The translations under genes were made by a program, and so were the position numbers. From Muribaculaceae bacterium (GTDB taxonomy: Bacteria; Bacteroidota; Bacteroidia; Bacteroidales; Muribaculaceae), in the NCBI GenBank assembly GCA_023663365.1, contig JAMPHP010000002.1, forward strand, positions 276,677 through 340,676: a stretch of DNA of 64,000 nt, written 5' to 3'. Below the pieces are notes generated by a model, which had not been told where the DNA came from, searched no databases, and was given only the letters and a program-made list of their open reading frames with translations. Of the stretch, positions 26,097-35,956 are shown one piece after another (within the stretch, counting starts at the first letter, position 1; every line of letters starts with the position of its first letter).

Positions 26097-27197
<1,101 letters not shown>

Positions 27198-27215
27198 TCA
27201 CTCTCCTCACCCGAT

Positions 27216-27971
27216 ATGTACTTCAACTCCCAGTCGTTCTTCAGCAACATTCCGCCCGTAGTCAAGAACCTGCTCATCATCAACATTCTGGTGTGGGCGT
27301 TCATGGCTCTGGTACCCGCCGCCGACCGTGTGCTCGACAAATATCTGGCTCTCTACTACTTCACCTCGCCGGCCTTCAAGCCCTTCCAGCTCTTCACCTA
27401 CATGTTCCTGCACGGGGGCTTCATGCACCTGTTCTTCAACATGTTCGCCCTGCTGATGTTCGGCCGCACGATAGAGCTCACCATGGGCTCGGCACGCTTC
27501 CTCTTCTACTATATAAGCTGCGGCATCTGCGCCGCTCTTGTGCAGATGGGCATCTTCGCCATATACATCGACGACCTTCAGAGTCTGCTCCCACCCGACG
27601 TCACGGCGCAGGTCATGGAAGACGGCTGGGGCCTGATACAGCGCGGCTATAACTACGCCGACCCCGACTGCGCTCGCCTCAACGCCTTCATCAACACCCC
27701 CATGGTCGGTGCGTCGGGAGCTATCTACGGCGTGCTGCTGGCCTTCGGCTTCCTCTTCCCCAACATGCCGGTGTACCTCTTCTTCATCCCCGTGCCTATC
27801 AAGTCGAAGTGGATCATCATCGGTTACTTCGTGCTTGAGCTCATGTACGGCATCAGCGGCTCGGCCGACGGTGTTGCCCACTTCGCTCACCTCGGAGGCA
27901 TGATATTCGGCTTCCTCCTGCTGCTCTACTGGAAGAAGAAAGGCGTGTTCCGCAACCACTGGTTCTTCTGA
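27216..27971 (+). CDS. Rhomboid-family intramembrane serine protease
   Basis: This 251-residue protein has about six to seven membrane helices. Catalytic features are present: HGGFMHLFFNM (the oxyanion-side His/Asn), GASGAIYG with the nucleophile Ser, and AHFAHLGG with the catalytic His. It cleaves within membrane helices; the substrate is unknown. It follows ychF by 18 bases. The loop between helices 3 and 4 (about residues 120-160) is longer than in compact rhomboids. Confidence 0.93.
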   Translation: MYFNSQSFFSNIPPVVKNLLIINILVWAFMALVPAADRVLDKYLALYYFTSPAFKPFQLFTYMFLHGGFMHLFFNMFALLMFGRTIELTMGSARFLFYYISCGICAALVQMGIFAIYIDDLQSLLPPDVTAQVMEDGWGLIQRGYNYADPDCARLNAFINTPMVGASGAIYGVLLAFGFLFPNMPVYLFFIPVPIKSKWIIIGYFVLELMYGISGSADGVAHFAHLGGMIFGFLLLLYWKKKGVFRNHWFF

Positions 27972-27986
27972 CACTCTCTCCCGCCC

Positions 27987-29150
27987 TTGGCACGCTCCTC
28001 TGAAAAATCCCCCGCGAAGCCTACCCGTGGCACTGCTGCACGGATATGGCGCGCATTGGCCTTGCTGGTCGATATTGCCGCCGTCGGCATCCTGATAGTC
28101 ACCGGCTATGCGGGTATGCTCTCGCCGCTGCGCTACGGCGGTGTGTGGGGTGTGCTGCCTCTTGGCTTTCCCATCGCGTTCTGGATAGTGGTCGGTCTCC
28201 TTGCAGTGCAGCTCTTCGTGCACCGGCGCGGTGCCGTGGTATGCGCTCTCGGCCTGGTGATATGTGCCGGCCCCGCGCTCGACTACTGCCCGCTCAACTT
28301 CGGCACTCGCAAGGCTCCCGAAGGAGCGCCCACTTTCACGCTGCTCACATTCAACGCACACCAGTTCGTGCCGCCGCACACCAATGCCATACCCAAGACC
28401 AAGGCCGACAACAGCGCTCCCAACCCTCAGATGGACTACATCCTCAGCGCCGATGCCGACATAGTGTGCCTGCAGGAAGCCACATACATCTGCACTGACC
28501 TGGGCGATAATCTCATCTCTGCCGCGCAGCTCAAAGCCATGCACGAGAAGTACCCGCACATACTCATGGCCATGAGCGATATTCTGCTGATGTCGAAGTT
28601 TCCTGTGGAAGCAATCCATCTCGACGCAAACCCGGAGAACTTCCCCGGCGGATGCCTCGGGTGCTATCGCGTGACACTCCCGTCGGGCCGCATCATCACC
28701 ATCTTCGACGTGCACCTGCACTCCATGCGCCTGCGTGCCGACGACAAAGAGCTCTACATGAGCCTCACTGAGCTGCACCGCGAGGACCTCGGAGCCGTGC
28801 GCGACCAACTCCTGCGCAAACTCAGCTCCGCCGCCGAGGGCCGCACACGCGACCTCATTCAGCTGCAGCGATACATACGCCTCTACGGCGGCCCCGACGT
28901 GATTATCGCCGGTGACTTCAACGATGTGAGCGGTTGCCACACAATCCGTGCCCTGGCCGATGCCGGTTTCCGAAGCGTATATCCCGAAGTAGGCCTCGGA
29001 CCGGTGATTACCTTCAACTCCGACCGCCTTTACTTCGGCATCGACCACATCCTCTACCGCGGTGCTTTCATGCCTCTGAGCATAGAGAAAGGCCCTCGAT
29101 GCGGCTCCGACCACTACCCTCTGCTCGCCACTTTCGCCGTGCCCGACTGA
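27987..29150 (+). CDS. Membrane-anchored endonuclease/exonuclease/phosphatase-family protein
   Basis: This 387-residue protein has three N-terminal membrane segments (about 20-100) and then a complete EEP fold: LLTFNAHQF, DADIVCLQEATY with the metal-binding Glu, DVHLHSMRL, IAGDFNDV and a terminal SDHYPLLATF with the catalytic Asp-His. The phosphoester substrate is unknown. The only reasonable start 16 bases after the rhomboid stop is a TTG at 27987; the next in-frame Met would cut into the first membrane segment. Confidence 0.88.
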   Translation: MARSSEKSPAKPTRGTAARIWRALALLVDIAAVGILIVTGYAGMLSPLRYGGVWGVLPLGFPIAFWIVVGLLAVQLFVHRRGAVVCALGLVICAGPALDYCPLNFGTRKAPEGAPTFTLLTFNAHQFVPPHTNAIPKTKADNSAPNPQMDYILSADADIVCLQEATYICTDLGDNLISAAQLKAMHEKYPHILMAMSDILLMSKFPVEAIHLDANPENFPGGCLGCYRVTLPSGRIITIFDVHLHSMRLRADDKELYMSLTELHREDLGAVRDQLLRKLSSAAEGRTRDLIQLQRYIRLYGGPDVIIAGDFNDVSGCHTIRALADAGFRSVYPEVGLGPVITFNSDRLYFGIDHILYRGAFMPLSIEKGPRCGSDHYPLLATFAVPD

Positions 29151-29183
29151 CCCCTACGCACGTTTTGTTTGTTTAAAAGACAA

Positions 29184-31049
29184 ATGAAACGAAAGAGACT
29201 GCCGAATATCGTGCGCCTGATGGCGGCCGATGCACGCCTTCACGGGCGTATGGCCCGCATCAGCAGGCGCTACTCCGACGTCGTGGGAGCTTGCCTCACC
29301 GGCGGGGGTATCGCCGTGTATGTAGCCTCGGCAGCGGTGGTCACCGGGCTTGTGCTATACGGTGGCTTCGACAGCAGCACTCTGGACCGACACCTGCTCA
29401 TGCGCGGCTTCCACATAGCCCAGGGGCTTTTCATTGCCTACATCCTCTTCAATATCATCTTCGGCTTTAAATCCTGGTGGCGCGACAGCCTATTTGTGAA
29501 GCGCATCGCCGCCGGGCTGATGCTGCTCACTCTCATCCCGGTAATCTTTCCACACACCGCCGGCACGCCCGTCGACAGTATCTGGCACTTCCTGCACAGC
29601 CGCTGGTTCCTCTTCACGGGGCTCGGCGTCTACTCCCTTGCCGAGCTCTGCTACGGCACCATGCAGATGCTCGGGAGGCGCACCAACCCCTCGCTGATTC
29701 TCTCGGCGAGCTTCCTTATATTCATCATCCTGGGCTCTTTCGTGCTCATGATGCCGAGGTGCACCACAGGCGGCATCCGCTATATCGACGCGCTATTCAT
29801 GGCTGCAAGCGCCGTGAGCATGACCGGGCTGTGCACCGTCGATATCGCGGCGTCCTTCACACCTCTGGGTCAGACAGTGATGATAGTGCTCATGCAGATA
29901 GGCGCGCTCGGGGTGCTTACCTTCACCAGCTTCTTCGCACTCTTTTTCAGCGGTCGTGCCTCGATCTACAACCAGATTCTGATGCGCGACTTTATCTACT
30001 CCAAGAGCATCAGCTCGCTCATGCCCGTAATCCTCTATATCCTCACCTTCACTCTCTGTGTGGAAGGCATAGGCGCCTTAGGCATATACCTCACGCTGCC
30101 CGACGGCTTCGGCGGAAGCACGGGGCAGCGCGCGTTTTTCGCCGTCTTCCACTCGGTGTCGGCATTCTGCAATGCCGGCTTCACCACTCTGCCTCAAGGC
30201 ATGGCCGAGCCCGCGCTGATGGATAGCAATCAGGCTATATACCTCGTGCTGAGTGCACTCATCCTGGCCGGCGGCCTCGGCTTCCCCAATCTGGTCAACA
30301 TCAAGGAGGCCGCCGGCGAGTACATCGGCAGGCTCAGATGCTCCATCACCGGGCGCCGACGCAGGCACCGGGCGCATATCTACGACATCAACACCAAGCT
30401 CGTGCTGCTGTGGTCGGCGGTGTTCTTCGCCGTTGGCTGTGTGGCATTCTACGTCCTGGAGTACAACCACTCCATGGCAGGTCTCAGCTGGAGCCGCCGC
30501 GCCATACAGAGCATATTCTGCTCCTGCACGGTGCGGACGGCCGGATTCAGCACCTACGGCCCCGACCAATGGCTCGGTGCCACGCTGCTCATTGCCATGT
30601 TCTTCATGTGGGTGGGATGCGCCTCGCAGTCGATGGGCGGAGGCATCAAGGTCAACACCTTCGCCACCGTGGTGCTGAATATCAGAGCCCTTGCACGAGG
30701 CCAGAAAGGCATCACAGCCTTCAACCGCACCATAGCGCCCGACTCCGTGCGCCGAGCCTATGCCGTGGTATGCCTCTCGGGCTTCGCCATCCTGGGCTAC
30801 TCACTCCTGCTCACTCTTCTTCAGCCTGAGCTACCGCTCAAAGGGGTGATGTTCGAGGCTTTCTCGGCCTTCACCACCATAGGCATGTCGCTCGGCATCA
30901 CCCCCGAGCTGAGCGATGCATCGAAGATAGTGGTGGCCACAGCTATGTTCCTGGGCCGCGTGGGCGTGATCTCGGTGCTCTGCGGCCTGGTAGGCAACCG
31001 CACCGACCGCTCGCCCATGCTACCCACCGACGATGTAATTATAAATTGA
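29184..31049 (+). CDS. TrkH/KtrB-type potassium channel subunit
   Basis: This protein of about 621 residues has four membrane-pore-membrane repeats. The filter-like loops are SMTGLCTVD, AFCNAGFTTLP, VRTAGFSTYGP and FTTIGMSLGI. It takes up potassium across the inner membrane. The N-terminal 160 residues include three extra hydrophobic segments before the first repeat, as in longer Bacteroidetes members. I chose the ATG at 29184 over an upstream TTG. The gating partner trkA follows 22 bases later. Confidence 0.95.
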   Translation: MKRKRLPNIVRLMAADARLHGRMARISRRYSDVVGACLTGGGIAVYVASAAVVTGLVLYGGFDSSTLDRHLLMRGFHIAQGLFIAYILFNIIFGFKSWWRDSLFVKRIAAGLMLLTLIPVIFPHTAGTPVDSIWHFLHSRWFLFTGLGVYSLAELCYGTMQMLGRRTNPSLILSASFLIFIILGSFVLMMPRCTTGGIRYIDALFMAASAVSMTGLCTVDIAASFTPLGQTVMIVLMQIGALGVLTFTSFFALFFSGRASIYNQILMRDFIYSKSISSLMPVILYILTFTLCVEGIGALGIYLTLPDGFGGSTGQRAFFAVFHSVSAFCNAGFTTLPQGMAEPALMDSNQAIYLVLSALILAGGLGFPNLVNIKEAAGEYIGRLRCSITGRRRRHRAHIYDINTKLVLLWSAVFFAVGCVAFYVLEYNHSMAGLSWSRRAIQSIFCSCTVRTAGFSTYGPDQWLGATLLIAMFFMWVGCASQSMGGGIKVNTFATVVLNIRALARGQKGITAFNRTIAPDSVRRAYAVVCLSGFAILGYSLLLTLLQPELPLKGVMFEAFSAFTTIGMSLGITPELSDASKIVVATAMFLGRVGVISVLCGLVGNRTDRSPMLPTDDVIIN

Positions 31050-31071
31050 AAATCATAAATTATACAAACTG

Positions 31072-31758
31072 ATGCGTATCCTTATTATTGGCCTCGGAAT
31101 TTATGGCGAGAACCTCGCTCGCGACCTCACCGACATGGGGCATCAGGTGATTGGTGCCGACAACTCGCAGAGCGCCGTCGACGGCCTCAAAGACTACATA
31201 TCCACAGTCTACCTCATCGACTCAACAGAACCGGCTCAGCTCGAAGTGCTCCCTCTGCGCGGCGTAGACCTCGTGATTGTGGCTATTGGCGAAAACTTCG
31301 GCGCAAGCATCAAGACCGTCGCCCTGCTGAAGAAAGCCGGAGTGCGGCACATCTACGCCCGTGCCATCGACACTCTCCACGAAGCAATTCTCCATAGCCT
31401 CGACATTGAGCGGATAATCACCCCTGAGCAACGCGCCGCCGCCGACCTCACCCACGAGCTCGAGCTCGGAAGCACGGTGCAGACTCTGGCAGTCGATGCC
31501 GACTCCTTCGTGCTCAACCTCGATGCCCCGGAAGAGCTCCTCGGGCTGAGCTACGCGGAGGTGGCCGACCGCCTCGGGAAAGACTACTCCCTCACCCTGA
31601 TTGCCGCCTCGCGTGCCACCAAGCGCACCAACGTGCTTGGCATCCGCCGCCCCACCCTCACGCTCCTCGACCGCACCTCGGCCTCGGTTGAGGCCGGCGA
31701 CCGCATCACCGTTTTCGGCACCCGCCGCGACATTCGCGAGCTCTGCAAGCATCACTGA
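31072..31758 (+). CDS. TrkA/KtrA-type RCK regulator of potassium uptake
   Basis: This 228-residue cytoplasmic protein has an RCK_N nucleotide-binding Rossmann fold (ILIIGLGIYGENLARDL, residues 3-19, D30) and a C-terminal RCK_C domain (about 140-225). It forms a ring under TrkH and gates it in response to nucleotides. It ends the ychF-trkA gene run. The AT-rich island begins directly after it. Confidence 0.95.
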   Translation: MRILIIGLGIYGENLARDLTDMGHQVIGADNSQSAVDGLKDYISTVYLIDSTEPAQLEVLPLRGVDLVIVAIGENFGASIKTVALLKKAGVRHIYARAIDTLHEAILHSLDIERIITPEQRAAADLTHELELGSTVQTLAVDADSFVLNLDAPEELLGLSYAEVADRLGKDYSLTLIAASRATKRTNVLGIRRPTLTLLDRTSASVEAGDRITVFGTRRDIRELCKHH

Positions 31759-31827
31759 CCGCAAATGTAAAGGAAGTTGCCACTAAGTATTTCTTGTGAT
31801 TCAGACCCTTAATTGGCTGAAAATTGT

Positions 31828-31835
31828 TATCTTTG
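31828..31835 (+). promoter_or_regulatory. -7 box of the ADP-ribosylglycohydrolase island
   Basis: TATCTTTG is a full match to TAnnTTTG, with a leader of about 20-25 bases to the ATG at 31863. It excludes the longer frame that starts at 31824. Confidence 0.7.
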
Positions 31836-31862
31836 CGTTTTTATAATATCAACTTGCGGAAT

Positions 31863-32996
31863 ATGGATTACACTAAATTGCAAGATAAATGCCGTGGCTC
31901 TCTTGTTGGCGGTGCTATAGGCGATGCGCTCGGCTATGAGGTTGAGTTCATGAACCTTTCCTCTATCTTGAAAAAGTTTGGCGGCAGGGGTATCACTCGT
32001 TATGTTCCGCATAACGGAATTGCGGAGTTCTCCGATGATACTCAGATGACGCTTTTTACCGCAGAAGGATTGATGAACGGCGTCATAGCCACTAAAGCAG
32101 GCAAGCCGGAAGAAGTCCTGCCATATATCGAGAAAGCATATCTCGCATGGTACAAGACTCAGACCGAAATGCCGTCGGCTGTTGAGGGTAGTTGGTTGAG
32201 CAATATCAAGGCTTTATGGTCTCGACGTGCGCCGGGAAATACGTGTATGGTGGCCTTGCAAAATACAGCCAATGGTATTGACATCAAAAATAACTCCAAG
32301 GGGTGCGGAGGTGTGATGAGAGTCGCTCCAATAGGCATTTTCAATGCCGTGCACCGCAACCTTTACGATTATGAAGACACTGCTCATCTTGCCGGATGGG
32401 CTGCTGAAATCACCCATCACCATATTGCAAGTACTCTCGCATCAGCTTTGATGGCGACCACCGTTGAAAATTGTATCCACGATGAAAAAGTTGACCGCAC
32501 TGTGTTCGGCTGGATAGTTGATGGAGGTCTCGCGCTGATGAACCGATATTTCCCCGGTCATGAGGAAGAGCTTCGAAAATTTATCACATTGATAAAAAGA
32601 GGCATGGAGTTAGGCATAAGCGACATTTCTGACCGTGATGCCATTCGTGAACTTGGCGAAGGTTGGGTGGGCGATGAAGCATTGGCAATAGCAATCTTCA
32701 GCGTAATGCGCCACATCGACAACTTTGAAGATTGCATCGTCTGTGCAGTGAACCACGATGGCGACAGTGATTCCACCGGAGCTATTGCCGGAAACATCAT
32801 CGGTGCTATCCTTGGCTACTCAGCCATACCAAAGCACTACATTGAAAATCTCGAAATAGAGCCTGTCCTCGTTTCCATTGCCGACGACCTATGTGCAGAT
32901 GTCAGAATCCGAGAAGTCAACATCCGTGTCGGAGACCGCTACGTGAAACATCTCCCCGTAAGTGTTGACACAAACATTCTTATTCAAAAACGATAA
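31863..32996 (+). CDS. ADP-ribosylglycohydrolase family protein (DraG/ARH-like)
   Basis: This 377-residue protein keeps the metal-binding and catalytic motifs of the family: GGAIGDALGYEVEF near residue 17, SDDTQM (about 57-62), CGGVMRVAPIG (about 153) and NHDGDSDSTGAIAGN (about 297-311). It should remove ADP-ribose from modified protein or from a free acceptor, using a dinuclear Mg site. No ADP-ribosyltransferase is visible in the window, so its target is unknown; roles as an antitoxin or immunity protein are possible for this family. Its codons are clearly more AT-rich than those of trkA or thyA, a sign of recent acquisition. It precedes the unknown gene at 33004 by 7 bases. Confidence 0.9.
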   Translation: MDYTKLQDKCRGSLVGGAIGDALGYEVEFMNLSSILKKFGGRGITRYVPHNGIAEFSDDTQMTLFTAEGLMNGVIATKAGKPEEVLPYIEKAYLAWYKTQTEMPSAVEGSWLSNIKALWSRRAPGNTCMVALQNTANGIDIKNNSKGCGGVMRVAPIGIFNAVHRNLYDYEDTAHLAGWAAEITHHHIASTLASALMATTVENCIHDEKVDRTVFGWIVDGGLALMNRYFPGHEEELRKFITLIKRGMELGISDISDRDAIRELGEGWVGDEALAIAIFSVMRHIDNFEDCIVCAVNHDGDSDSTGAIAGNIIGAILGYSAIPKHYIENLEIEPVLVSIADDLCADVRIREVNIRVGDRYVKHLPVSVDTNILIQKR

Positions 32997-33003
32997 CTGA
33001 CAA

Positions 33004-33594
33004 ATGGAGAACAGAAAACTCATTGCCAAAATGTCAGAGGAAGAAAAAAGACTCAAGGCTGAAGAAATCTTCAACGATTTCAACAAAAGTTATTTTCCAA
33101 AAGATATGCCCGAATATTGTCAGCAAGATTTTAAAATGTGTTCCATTGTGGCATACAAACTTGTTAGAGAGTTCTTTGATCCTAACGGCAAGATGGATAA
33201 AAAACTCATAGCATCCACATGGGGTGGTGACAACTATCTTGGTTGGCCATTGAAAGGTCCAAACTGGCTTCCAGTAAGGTATTTGGGTGGCGATATGTGC
33301 TTCGGGCGAGTATTCGCTTTCAATATCTGTGCTTTCTCTTCAAAGGACTCAATCATTGGGATGAGAGACGTTAAACATAGCCAACCATATTACCGTGAAG
33401 GTTTCCGTATCTTGAAGTGGCTTAAATACATTGGAGACTACAAGGAATGGAATCTGTTCAAACCGGATCCGGCTTCGACTGATGATATGACAGCGATACT
33501 ATATACAAACCACGAAAAGAACTTTGACCTCCAATTTGCGCATTTCCCTCATGATGGAGCCTATCGCATCCTTTTCTATTGGATAGACAGCTAA
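33004..33594 (+). CDS. Unrecognised cytoplasmic protein, AT-rich
   Basis: This 196-residue protein has no signal peptide or membrane segment. The N-terminus is charged and helical (MSEEEKRLKAEEIFNDFNKS). The rest is rich in aromatics: FFDPNGKMDKK, STWGGDNYLGWPLKGPNWLP, FRILKWLKYIG, and a last strand RILFYWIDS. I do not recognise a family. It has the most AT-rich coding sequence of the window (18 G or C in the 60 bases 33061-33120). The 7-base gap to the ADP-ribosylglycohydrolase gene suggests one transcript. It could be the partner protected or modified by that enzyme, but this is inference. Confidence 0.75.
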   Translation: MENRKLIAKMSEEEKRLKAEEIFNDFNKSYFPKDMPEYCQQDFKMCSIVAYKLVREFFDPNGKMDKKLIASTWGGDNYLGWPLKGPNWLPVRYLGGDMCFGRVFAFNICAFSSKDSIIGMRDVKHSQPYYREGFRILKWLKYIGDYKEWNLFKPDPASTDDMTAILYTNHEKNFDLQFAHFPHDGAYRILFYWIDS

Positions 33595-33605
33595 GCATGC
33601 ATTAT

Positions 33606-33681
33606 CCCCACAACCCTGCAGTGGGGTGTCTTGCTCCCGCCGCGGGGGATCTCCGAATCCCCCGCAACCCTACAGTGGGGT
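33606..33681 (+). repeat. Hairpin-forming direct repeats beside the island
   Basis: Two 21-base copies (33607-33627 and 33661-33681) share 19 bases. Each can fold between CCCC and GGGG ends around AACCCT(G/A)CA. Between them, GCGGGGGAT (33642-33650) pairs perfectly with ATCCCCCGC (33657-33665). No long T-run follows. Short CCCTAAA-type repeats continue to about 33760. Confidence 0.6.
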
Positions 33682-33791
33682 TTCCAAACCCAGGAAAGGC
33701 AGACCGGAGTAAAGCAGAAATGGAAAGACCTTAAAAGCCCTAAAGACCCTAAAAAAGCCCGGAAGAGGCCGCTTTTCTCGCGCAAAATGAC

Positions 33792-33799
33792 TAAATTTG
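33792..33799 (+). promoter_or_regulatory. -7 box of the polyferredoxin-thyA-folA unit
   Basis: TAAATTTG ends 5 bases before the ATG at 33805. It lies inside the longer frame from 33631, whose N-terminus covers the hairpin repeats and is unlikely to be protein. Confidence 0.7.
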
Positions 33800-33804
33800 C
33801 GGAT

Positions 33805-34674
33805 ATGTATCGCTCCGCACGCATAATCCGCATCATCATCTCCCTGATAGCCATGGGAGTGCCCACCTGGGCGCTCCTTGCCGGCTACGACAGCGTGTTC
33901 GTGCGTATGCAGATTCTCACCTCCATGCTCTCGGGTGTGGCTGTATGCCTGATTTTCTGGGCGGTAGTCACCCTCATCTACGGGCGTATCTACTGCTCCA
34001 CCGTGTGCCCGCTCGGCACGCTGATGGACTGCGTGGGAGCTACGGCGCGCATGGTGGCACGCCGTAGAAAAACCTTCCGCTATGCCGCCCCAAGCCGCCG
34101 CACACGCATCGTGTTCCTGCTCATCACCTTCGTGACGCTGCTCTCGGGTGTATCGCTTGCCACCACTCTGCTCGACCCCTACAGCGCCTATGCCCGCATG
34201 GTGGAGGAGCTTGTGGCACGCCCGCTGGGCCTGGCCGCACCGGCCGTGCGCTTCGCCGTGAGCACTCTCGCCGTGGCCGCAGCAACGGCTGCCATCGTGG
34301 TGGCCGTGGCTTCGAGGCACGGACGGCTGCTGTGCAACACCGTATGCCCCGTAGGCATAATTCTGGGCTACGGTGCCCGCCGCTCGTACTTCCACATCGA
34401 GATCGACCCCGACCGATGCATCAACTGCGGCGAGTGCGAGCGCGTGTGCAAGGCTCAGTGCGTGAAAATTCCCGAAAAGACCGTCGACTCCGCCCGATGC
34501 GTGGTCTGCTTCGACTGCACCGCCGTGTGCCCCAACTCTGCCATAAGCTACAAGACAGGCCGCTACCGCCTCGGGATGCCTCTGATGCAGAGCCTCGACA
34601 CTTCCGGCTCCGCATCCATGAGCAAGACGCAGAGCTCCGCCCAACACTTAAACCGCATATCACATCTCAAATGA
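33805..34674 (+). CDS. Membrane-bound 4Fe-4S polyferredoxin (NapH-like)
   Basis: This 289-residue protein has about four to five membrane helices. Two CxxxCP motifs occur at membrane boundaries (YCSTVCPLG and LCNTVCPVG). A C-terminal ferredoxin domain has two cluster motifs ([15 protein letters not shown] and [12 protein letters not shown]). It belongs to the NapH/polyferredoxin membrane group that passes electrons between quinol or ferredoxin and a partner enzyme. The partner is not in the window. The stop overlaps the thyA start in an ATGA. Confidence 0.85.
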   Translation: MYRSARIIRIIISLIAMGVPTWALLAGYDSVFVRMQILTSMLSGVAVCLIFWAVVTLIYGRIYCSTVCPLGTLMDCVGATARMVARRRKTFRYAAPSRRTRIVFLLITFVTLLSGVSLATTLLDPYSAYARMVEELVARPLGLAAPAVRFAVSTLAVAAATAAIVVAVASRHGRLLCNTVCPVGIILGYGARRSYFHIEIDPDRCINCGECERVCKAQCVKIPEKTVDSARCVVCFDCTAVCPNSAISYKTGRYRLGMPLMQSLDTSGSASMSKTQSSAQHLNRISHLK

Positions 34675-35465
34675 AGCAATATCTCCAACTTTTAGACCAT
34701 ATCCTCACCCACGGCACCGTAAAGCACGACCGCACAGGCACCGGCACCCTTTCGGTGTTCGGCTACCAGATGCGCTTCGACCTCAGCGAGGGCTTTCCGC
34801 TACTCACCACCAAGAAGCTGCATCTCAAATCAATAATCCACGAGCTGCTGTGGTTTCTGCGCGGCGACACCAACGTGGCATACCTGCAGGAGAACGGCGT
34901 GCGCATATGGAACGAATGGGCCGGCCCCGACGGCGACCTCGGCCATATCTACGGCTTCCAGTGGCGCTCATGGCCCGACTATGCAGGCGGCTCCGTGGAC
35001 CAGATAGCTCAGGCTCAGAACGATATCCGCCACAATCCCGACTCCCGCCGTATCATGGTGAGCGCATGGAACGTGGCCGACATCCCCAACATGAACCTGC
35101 CGCCGTGCCACGCCCTCTTTCAGTTCTACGTCGCCGACGGCAAGCTGTCGTGCCAGCTTTACCAGCGCAGTGCCGACTGCTTCCTCGGGGTGCCGTTCAA
35201 CATCGCTTCATACGCCCTCCTCACCATGATGATGGCTCAGGCTTGCGGCCTTAAGCCCGGCGATTTCGTGCACACTCTCGGCGACGCACACCTCTACCTC
35301 AACCACCTCGACCAGGCGCGCCTGCAGCTCACAAGAGAGCCCCGCAAGCTGCCTAAGATGCTCATCAACCCCGATGTGCACGATATTTTCGACTTCAAAT
35401 ACTCCGACTTCACTCTCACCGACTACGACCCGCACCCCCACATCAAAGCCGAGGTCTCGGTGTAA
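34671..35465 (+). CDS. thyA: Thymidylate synthase
   Basis: This 264-residue enzyme makes dTMP from dUMP with methylene-tetrahydrofolate. Motifs are intact: [36 protein letters not shown] with the catalytic Cys, [20 protein letters not shown] and DAHLYLNH. The ATG at 34671 overlaps the upstream stop; a longer frame upstream is a shadow of the polyferredoxin. folA follows by 22 bases and recycles the dihydrofolate made here. Confidence 0.98.
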   Translation: MKQYLQLLDHILTHGTVKHDRTGTGTLSVFGYQMRFDLSEGFPLLTTKKLHLKSIIHELLWFLRGDTNVAYLQENGVRIWNEWAGPDGDLGHIYGFQWRSWPDYAGGSVDQIAQAQNDIRHNPDSRRIMVSAWNVADIPNMNLPPCHALFQFYVADGKLSCQLYQRSADCFLGVPFNIASYALLTMMMAQACGLKPGDFVHTLGDAHLYLNHLDQARLQLTREPRKLPKMLINPDVHDIFDFKYSDFTLTDYDPHPHIKAEVSV

Positions 35466-35487
35466 GTGTCAGCTTGAATTTAACTCA

Positions 35488-35955
35488 ATGAACCTCATAG
35501 TTGCAATCGACCGCAAAGGAGCCATAGGCCGCAAAGGGCAGCTCCTGCATCACATAAGCGCCGACCTCCGCCGCTTCAAAGCCCTTACCACCGGGCATAC
35601 CGTGGTGATGGGACGAAAGACGTTCGAGTCGCTCCCCAAGGGCGCGCTCCCCAACCGGCGCAACATCGTTGTCAGCCGCACACCGGCCTACTCTGCTCCC
35701 GGCATAGAAGTGGCGCAATCGCTTGATGCCGCTCTCGCAATGGCCGGTGAGGATGCCTTCGTGATAGGCGGTGCCGAAATCTACCGCCAGGCGCTCCCGA
35801 AAGCCCGCACTCTGCACCTCACCGTCATAGATGCCGAAAGCGACGATGCCGACACTTTCTTCCCCGCAATTCCGCTCGACGACTTCAGGGTCGAAGCCAT
35901 TGAAATCCACGAAGGCGATCCCGCGTTCCGCTTTGTGACACTCGTCAGAAAATAA
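35488..35955 (+). CDS. folA: Dihydrofolate reductase
   Basis: This 155-residue enzyme reduces dihydrofolate with NADPH. Motifs: LIVAIDRKGAIGRKGQLL (residues 3-20), LRRFKALTTGHTVVMGRKTFESLP, NIVVSRTP and VIGGAEIYRQAL. The size is normal. It is paired with thyA, the usual functional couple. The membrane gene at 35957 starts 1 base after its stop. Confidence 0.97.
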   Translation: MNLIVAIDRKGAIGRKGQLLHHISADLRRFKALTTGHTVVMGRKTFESLPKGALPNRRNIVVSRTPAYSAPGIEVAQSLDAALAMAGEDAFVIGGAEIYRQALPKARTLHLTVIDAESDDADTFFPAIPLDDFRVEAIEIHEGDPAFRFVTLVRK

Positions 35956-35956
35956 C

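Noticed and set aside
27207..29114. Open frame of 635 codons on the minus strand across rhomboid and EEP genes
   Set aside because: Both genes beneath have intact catalytic motifs, while this frame reads as His/Glu/Val-rich nonsense.
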